64,000 nucleotides of DNA, from assembly GCA_963995525.1 (NCBI GenBank), contig OZ023206.1, positions 29,880,021 to 29,944,020 of the forward strand. The letters run 5' to 3'. Shown piece after piece: positions 58,821 through 64,000 of the stretch; the first letter of the stretch is position 1, and every line of letters starts with the position of its first letter. The position numbers and the translations under genes are program-made. The notes beneath the pieces were generated by a model. That model was not told the origin of the DNA and made no database searches. It was given only the letters and a program-made list of their open reading frames with translations. Source of the stretch: Escarpia spicata. Its lineage: Eukaryota; Annelida; Polychaeta; Sabellida; Siboglinidae.

Positions 58821-59771
58821 TTTCAAGTTATAAGACCAAATTATACACATACACTTATGTGCACTGGTCTAATAACTTGGACATTTCAACAGTAATCATC
58901 ATGCGTTGTCACTGTAATTACAAATTGAGTATTACTCGATACACATTCACCAATTTATTGGGATTAACTGGAATTGGGAAGTTCAAAACATTAAAATAAT
59001 ATAATAATATATAATTTCGGACATGACAAATGTAAACCTTTTTAAAAAAAATAGAATTTGTGTCGAGTATCCCATCCAATTATTATGAACTAAAATTAAA
59101 TACGCAAACAACTCAAATGCACATAACAAACAAATAATTTAATACAAGAACATCAAAAGCAAAGTTGCAATTTGTGTCCATTGATTCAAGCGACACATGA
59201 CAATTCAAATATTTTATTAAAAGGTTGCTCAATTAGTATTGTCCATAAACTCCTTTCAGCTACATCCAGTTGCATTTTCCACCCGTTGCTGTCTAACACC
59301 ATTCCAACCAGAGGCAGTCTCGAATGTTCTCTTGATGTTATAGTCAATGGCAATGTTGCCACATCATTCTTTCTGACAGCGTCTGGAATATTAACGTAAA
59401 TAGATTTAATTCCTTCAATGAATGTACCACATTATACAATGCCTAGTATCTATGGAATGTGTAAAATATTAAACATATTGCCTCATAAGAAGGCCACATG
59501 AAATCATTTTACTTTACTTTTCTAATTCCCGGTTTCTCATCAGCATTTAGATTTTAAAATAGGTTCCACAAAACTTTATTTCTAAATGTAATTATCCTCT
59601 GATTAAATATGCATGCAATAATTCTGCCCCTGAATGTTCCTACTACCGATTTGCCACTCGTAAGAAATACACTGGTAGTGTAGTATATTTAGAATATTTT
59701 TTTTAAGTCGTAATTTAGAATATTTTTTTCAAAGTTGATACTTAGAAGAATTTTTTCAAAGTCAGGAATTA
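58821..59771. other. No recognised gene
   Basis: AT-rich. TTTAGAATATTTTTTT repeats three times at 59685-59755 just before the CCP block. Confidence 0.5.
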
Positions 59772-60345
59772 GTGATTTTCCTTTATGTTCAAGTCGTAAC
59801 GCGGGTAAACGACGAGAATAACTACGACTCTCTTCAACCCGCCGAATACCCAATTTCACAGGCGGATGAGGGTGTGTCGGTTATCGTTCGATCTATTGAG
59901 TTGCAGTCTTTGCCTTTGGCACCGTGGTCGCGACGGCACGCGGCGTCCGGCGATTTTTATCCCATGAAAAGTTATATTTTTTCGGATACAAGGTAAAACT
60001 TTGTCGTATTTGTCGTGATTCCTGACCCGGTCCTCAAGAACAGTTTGATAAAGGACGAAACGAGACCAGAAAACAACGGCAAGTACGCGCTCGGAGACAG
60101 CATACGTTTCGTGTGCAAGCCTGGCTTTAAGCGTGTCGGCGAGACGGAACTGTTCTGCCAGCCGTACGGACTGTAGACGGGAGAGTTCGCGACGTGCGTG
60201 CTTGCGAAACAAGTGTCCAGCGTTTAAACTACCGAAGAACGGGCGCATTGTCGGCGACTCATATAAGTTCGAAAACAAAGTGAAATACGTATGCGAAGTC
60301 GGGTACACGAACAGAGAACTAAATAAAATTTGCTGTTGCGACCGT
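59772..60345 (+). pseudogene. Sushi (CCP) domain gene fragment, broken
   Basis: A GC-richer block in AT-rich DNA. One frame runs from 59772 to 60226 with in-frame stops only at 59994 (TAA) and 60174 (TAG). After 60015 it reads IPDPVLKN, then NGKYALGDSIRFVCKPGF, then ETELFCQPYGL-stop-TGEFATC. This is the Y..G..v.f.C..Gf...C...G.W....C pattern of a CCP module, and the TAG sits where the conserved Trp belongs. In the next frame (60200-60330) KCPAFKLPKNGRIV, then YKFENKVKYVCEVGYT is the first half of a second CCP, cut short. The 5' part contains NNYDSLQP, a YxxL-type motif that might come from a cytoplasmic tail, although this is speculative. CCP modules mediate extracellular binding. This copy is disabled by two stops and a frameshift. 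Confidence 0.75.
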
Positions 60346-60602
60346 TTACTTGATTTAATATTTTAATATATGCCTGACCTTGTGTTTGACTGGTCTGTCG
60401 TATTATCATTTACTCATTGTTTGTAGATAGCAAAATATTAGAACAAAACATACGGTGGTATAGCAGAATAGAACAACTGTGAACTATATCAATAGTGGTA
60501 TATCCTGTCTGGGTGGTCATTATACTCTACAGGGAAGAACGATGAACATCGATAGTCAGTACCCGCTAAGAGAAGAAGTTAGACACAACCTATGAAAAAA
60601 AG

Positions 60603-61086
60603 ATGAGGTCATGTCATAGTTGCAACATAGATATAACCGGGTTAACCCCTGTCGGTCATTGTACAAGAATACAGAAAGAAGTTAATGAGTCGCCAGTAAG
60701 TATCTTTATATATATACACACCATGTGTTGGTCTTGACTGCATTTGTCCTAGCAGGCCACTACTCGCAGCATGCTACATATAGTACTACTCATCATTGAA
60801 CACATTGTGCTGAATACGTACATATTTACACCTCACGATACATTCCTTCGTTTTTTGTAGCAGTCTCCTCTGCAAAGCGTAAGAACTACAGTCGACAAGC
60901 AGCTATGTCGTGGAACAGATAATGACAAGACTGAGCAACAAGGAGCTGTTGTTAAGACCCAGCAACCGAACCACCAGGATTTGAAAACAAAGACATGTGG
61001 CAGAGGTCTGCCGCCATTGTGAGAAGGAGTTTAGCTATGGACGTACGCTGAAAGTACACGTGAAGAAATGTCATGATGACTATTAG
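60603..61086 (+). CDS. Small C2H2 zinc-finger gene, two exons, probable frameshift
   Basis: Exon 1 runs from an ATG at 60603 to CGCCA|GTAAGT (60695), 31 codons: MRSCHSCNIDITGLTPVGHC then TRIQKEVNESP, with a CxxC and a GHC that look like an eroded finger. The upstream frame is open to 60570, so the true start may lie earlier. Exon 2 begins after TTCGTTTTTTGTAG (60860), is compatible in phase 0 and reads QSPLQSVRTTVDKQLCRG on to about 60990. The finger VCRHCEKEFSYGRTLKVHVK then KCHDDY-stop (C-x2-C-x12-H-x4-H, stop at 61084) lies one frame over. A one-base indel near 60983-60997, a pseudogenising change or an assembly error must lie between. AATAAA at 61166 fits a poly(A) signal. Probable nuclear DNA-binding or adaptor role by family. 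Confidence 0.6.
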
Positions 61087-61165
61087 TTGAAGCCAATGTG
61101 AAATTGTTTGTTCAAATATAGAAGACTAAAGAATACATAGTCGTTGTTGTTTTCATTTGTGTTTA

Positions 61166-61171
61166 AATAAA
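61166..61171 (+). terminator. Polyadenylation signal
   Basis: AATAAA 80 bases after the stop codon of the zinc-finger gene, followed by GTGTTGCG and T-rich sequence. Position fits 3'-end formation of that gene. Confidence 0.5.
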
Positions 61172-62394
61172 GGTGTTGCGTACCACATGAATGGACTTTG
61201 TTGTCTGTCACCTTTCTTACCACCCTAAGTCTAGTAAAGCGCTATACTATGACACGTAAACCTGTACGGTAAACGGAAGTAGGGCTAAAGGGCTCAGATA
61301 GTGACCTTTTATTAATCGCGCCTTATTATAACACTTCATTTTAGACTTCCATTCATTAATCAAACCACCGGCTCGGATCCTTTCTGTAAGCGTCGGCTTC
61401 TTACAGGGGCCCCCTCGCCCATGCAACCACCACCGCCAGTAGGCGGCGCCACTCTCCTATTTTCCCACGGTCGGATCCAACGCGTACTCCTTTTGTCTCT
61501 CCGAATCCAGCTTCTAGTTTCTCTGGAGTGGCGAGTGATGGTGGGGGCCCAACATGTTGCACGCTCGTCAATCTTGCCATGTGTAGTAGAAGCCTCTGCA
61601 GCTGGTCTATGACTAAAACATGACAACCTAAGTGCACCTTCGTCGCGTTTACTTCACGCACGGCTGCATCTTCTCCAGTGCATCATTAGCTGTTACAAGC
61701 GGAGATGACTGATCTGGTGTCTAATATAATGGTGGCTAAAAGCAGCGCTTTGCAGTAACGGCTGTAAGAACCGATGATCGATTCGAAGACTTGCGTACAA
61801 CATCACGAGCAAAGTTTGCAATGCAGTCACATGAACATTAACCGAGAGGAAAACAGCGGAACGTAAACACAACGTCTTACTACAAATGTAGTGGATGGAA
61901 CGATACAATAATGACATAAAACAGATGCGGCTGTATATGGGGCCTTTTTCTCCGTCAATTATGGCAGGTACGTTGATATTATTCGACGCCCGATCCTGCG
62001 AACGCAATGATAATCGTTTTCCTGACGTAAAGAAATGAAGCCATTGTCGAAGTTTATTCCTGACGCATCAACAAAAATAGTTTGTTCAACGATTGAGATG
62101 GACATTACAAAACCCTCGGTCCACGCAATAGAACATATAAATACTGCATTTTCCGAAACATTGCTGCGATGCAGAAAGTGAAGATTACAACAGAGAAGCA
62201 TTCCCAACGTTGTACGATGTTCGTGCGTGCTTATAAACTTTCGGTACATGAACAATAGTTTGTTTCTGAATACTTTCCCGCTCGCTTACACCGCACACTC
62301 AACAACGATTCAATAGCTTCATCCTCTTGTCACGCGACAGATTGGAAACAAACCATCACCTCTGTAGCACTATGGAAAAGATCCAACCAAAAGC
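61172..62394. other. No secure gene; GC-rich patch 61360-61680
   Basis: Open frames exist on both strands (e.g. minus 61401-61661, plus 62035-62187), and a minus-strand CCCCT|GTAAGA could be a donor at ~61398. No family or consistent exon structure was recognised. Confidence 0.3.
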
Positions 62395-62670
62395 AAATGG
62401 AACACGAAATTAGAAGGAGGAATTGAGGCTGGGTAGGTCATAAGCTCAGGAAACCGACACATCACATTACAAGACGGGTACTCACATGGGGCAGAAGGAA
62501 ACCAGTAGAAAGAAACAGGGAAGGCCGAGAAACACCTGGCACCGAGAAGTGGATAGAGAGATGGCATAATCAGGATGTAAATGGAAACAACTGGAAATGA
62601 ACGCCCAAAAACGTCCAACGGAGAAGAGTAGTTGATGGCCTATGCTACGTCAGAGATAAACAAAAACGCT
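62395..62670 (+). pseudogene. RTE-like LINE C-terminal fragment 3
   Basis: Plus-strand WVGHKLRKPTHHITRRVLTW, then GRRKPVERNREGRETPG, then after one stop VQRRRVVDGLCYVRDKQK. This is the 'W.GHvLR...iTrq.L.W...GkRkRGRP..TW...VdGLC' end of RTE/BovB-type LINEs. The stop (TGA near 62598) shows it is dead. A family S SINE begins directly after its end. Confidence 0.8.
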
Positions 62671-62675
62671 TATAA

Positions 62676-63006
62676 AAAGGTATAAGTTCTTATATAGCGA
62701 AGTATCCAGTCCTCAGGACTACTCAAAGCGCTTTACACTTTACTCCCTGGCAGACCTGTTTAATCAAACACCATCTCGACTTCTCTGGGAAGCATTCAGT
62801 CACGCTGCAATTAATGCACGAAGACTGTTTGTACACAAATATCCACCACTGTCTATAGCCAGGTATTCATTCATAGAGCTGAGTGAACTGAAGTAATGTA
62901 GAGTAAACGAACTTGCCCAAGGTTCGACACCGCCGTACAGGATTCGAACCCGCGTTCTCTCAGTTGAGAGTCCGGAGCTCTTACCGCTGCGCTACTGCAC
63001 TCCACA
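62676..63006 (-). mobile_element. SINE family S, copy 6 (best preserved)
   Basis: Reading the minus strand from 63006: GTGGAGTGCAGTAGCGCAGC, then GGTAAGAGCTCCGGACTCTC, then GCGGGTTCGAATCC. A box and B box are both recognisable, ~30 bases apart. A ~230-base body and the tail TATATAAGAACTTATACC follow. Transcription would be by RNA polymerase III from the internal boxes. The other five copies align to this one. Amino-acid identity of the parent tRNA is unclear because the anticodon arm is altered. Confidence 0.85.
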
Positions 63007-63007
63007 C

Positions 63008-63185
63008 GCTTATGTCAAGTAAGTTATCACCTGTGATTAATTTGAGAACATGAGGGATTCTTCCAAGCACGTTTCCCTGTGGAACACCTGAGGTTACACG
63101 GGCTGATGCGGATGAGTGACCCTCTTCCAGTACTTGCTCACTTCTACTGGTGAGGAAGCTCTGGATCCACTGGAAGAGACCCTTC
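63008..63185 (-). pseudogene. LINE reverse-transcriptase fragment (GVPQG motif)
   Basis: The minus strand translates as SFQWIQSFLTSRSEQVLE, then EGHSSASARVTSGVPQGNVL. This is the W+..FL..R.Q.V...S....V.SGVPQGSVL stretch at RT motifs 3-4 of non-LTR elements. It is short, with both ends lost, and abuts the SINE. Confidence 0.8.
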
Positions 63186-63378
63186 TGTCAGCAACATACT
63201 AAGGCTATCATAGCCTTTGTTTTTGCTAATTATCTCACGAATACACTCATTATATTAAGTTATACAAACCAACCCACCTTTTTAACGAATCAACCAGTAG
63301 GGTTGGTATTTCCAAACACGCCGCCAGATTGATTCGTCTTTTGTCTCAATGGGAGGGGCTCAGCTTTAGGTGTTTTGG
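63186..63378. other. No recognised feature
   Basis: Short spacer to the next element. Nothing recognised. Confidence 0.5.
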
Positions 63379-64000
63379 ACAGTGGCGGATTAACCAATAT
63401 TAGGCATTGTAGGCACGTACCTAGGGCCCACAAAGGCCATAAGCCCACAAAGGCCATGGGCCCACAAAGGCCATGGGCCCACGAAGGCCATGGGCCCACA
63501 AAGGCCATGGGTCCACAAAGGCCATGGGCCCACGAAGATACGCGAGCATTGTTTTGTGTACACTGAGTATTCCCAAAACCCAGTTGGCAAGACATGATTT
63601 TCCAGTGATGGCTACTTCATAAGTTTCATTAATACTTCATTGGCCCAATGAGTTTTGCAAGCAGGGAATGATACTGATGTAGGTCCCATATGTTTGAATG
63701 TTTACCAAACACCATATAGGTACTATAAGAAGAAAAACTCTTCAACAGATCCACCCCCACCCCACTCCCACCCCCCGTCTTCAGTTATCACAACCGACAG
63801 AGCAACGCGACGTCGTGCTGAAACTCCGGCATAACCCACTCAATATTCGTTTCGTTCCTGCGCCAGTGGAGTTTTTTGGCGAGCCTCGAGTGGGTGCATT
63901 CGGAGGTTTTGGGCCCCCTCCTAGACCACCTTCTCTGGGTCCGGCCCTTGGTTTATTTAGAGCCCACGAATCTGCCGCGTGCCAAGGGCCTACGAATGTC
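63379..64000 (+). mobile_element. hAT-like element, copy 2 (runs off the window)
   Basis: Begins CAGTGGCGGATTAACC, a hAT-type terminus, followed by CCTAGGGCCC. 63815-63905 matches the 57.9-kb copy in reverse. 63900-64000 carries GGGCCCCCTCCTAGACC and similar GC-rich subterminal phrases. The right end is outside the window. It contains a 17-bp minisatellite at 63425-63535. Confidence 0.5.
63425..63535. repeat. 17-bp minisatellite (CCCACAAAGGCCATGGG)
   Basis: About six units of CCCACAAAGGCCATGGG with CACGAAGG variants. Lies inside the hAT-like element, next to its left end. Confidence 0.9.

Noticed and set aside
59856..60308. 150-codon minus-strand frame
   Set aside because: Antisense shadow of the CCP-domain block. 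The plus-strand reading has clear domain spacing.
61360..61661. GC-rich open frames on both strands
   Set aside because: No ATG in good context, no recognised domain, and splice sites do not agree with a single frame.
62940..63006. Functional tRNA gene
   Set aside because: A and B boxes are present, but the acceptor stem does not pair and the sequence continues into a SINE body found in six copies.

Overview
The window is nuclear DNA from an animal. It is AT-rich, dominated by repeats, and has no bacterial gene organisation. Non-LTR retrotransposon fragments (CR1-like, L2-like and RTE-like), tRNA-derived SINEs, MITEs and many minisatellites dominate. Protein-coding signal survives only as short, splice-flanked exons. 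The mix of repeats fits a marine invertebrate, and a mollusc or other lophotrochozoan is my best guess. No diagnostic gene proves this.

Layout. 0-9 kb: a degenerate AT satellite, CR1 and SINE remnants, a 51-bp minisatellite and a possible lone exon near 9.6 kb. 10.1-14.85 kb: a 4.7-kb array of 48-bp units whose translation resembles C2H2 zinc-finger linkers. 15-23 kb: an RT fragment with a YADD motif, a 114-bp MITE hairpin, a 631-bp piggyBac-like element flanked by TTAA, a 67-bp-arm foldback and old dispersed repeats. 23.57-25.8 kb: a G-rich minisatellite carrying an exact 807-bp tandem duplication. 26-32 kb: RTE-like LINE tails, MITEs and a second SINE type. 32.4-33.57 kb: 24 palindromic 48-bp units open in two frames. 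34-50 kb: CR1 remnants, microsatellites, and 29-bp, 22-bp and 16-bp minisatellites. 50-54.4 kb: scattered minus-strand exon candidates leading back to a CpG-rich block that may be a promoter. 54.8-55.2 kb: 96 uninterrupted GTGA units. 55.2-64 kb: LINE tails, a broken sushi (CCP) domain copy, a small C2H2 zinc-finger gene with a probable frameshift, and two hAT-like elements.

Genes. The best coding evidence is (i) a two-exon plus-strand zinc-finger gene at 60.6-61.1 kb, ending in a canonical C2H2 finger and an AATAAA signal; (ii) a decayed CCP-domain copy at 59.8-60.35 kb; and (iii) a set of minus-strand exon candidates at 53.7, 53.4, 51.0, 48.0 and 41.1 kb. From 53.4 kb onward the chosen splice phases of set (iii) are mutually compatible, so these may be one long-intron gene. 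I do not recognise its product. Nearly all long open frames in the window are repeat translations and are not reported as genes.
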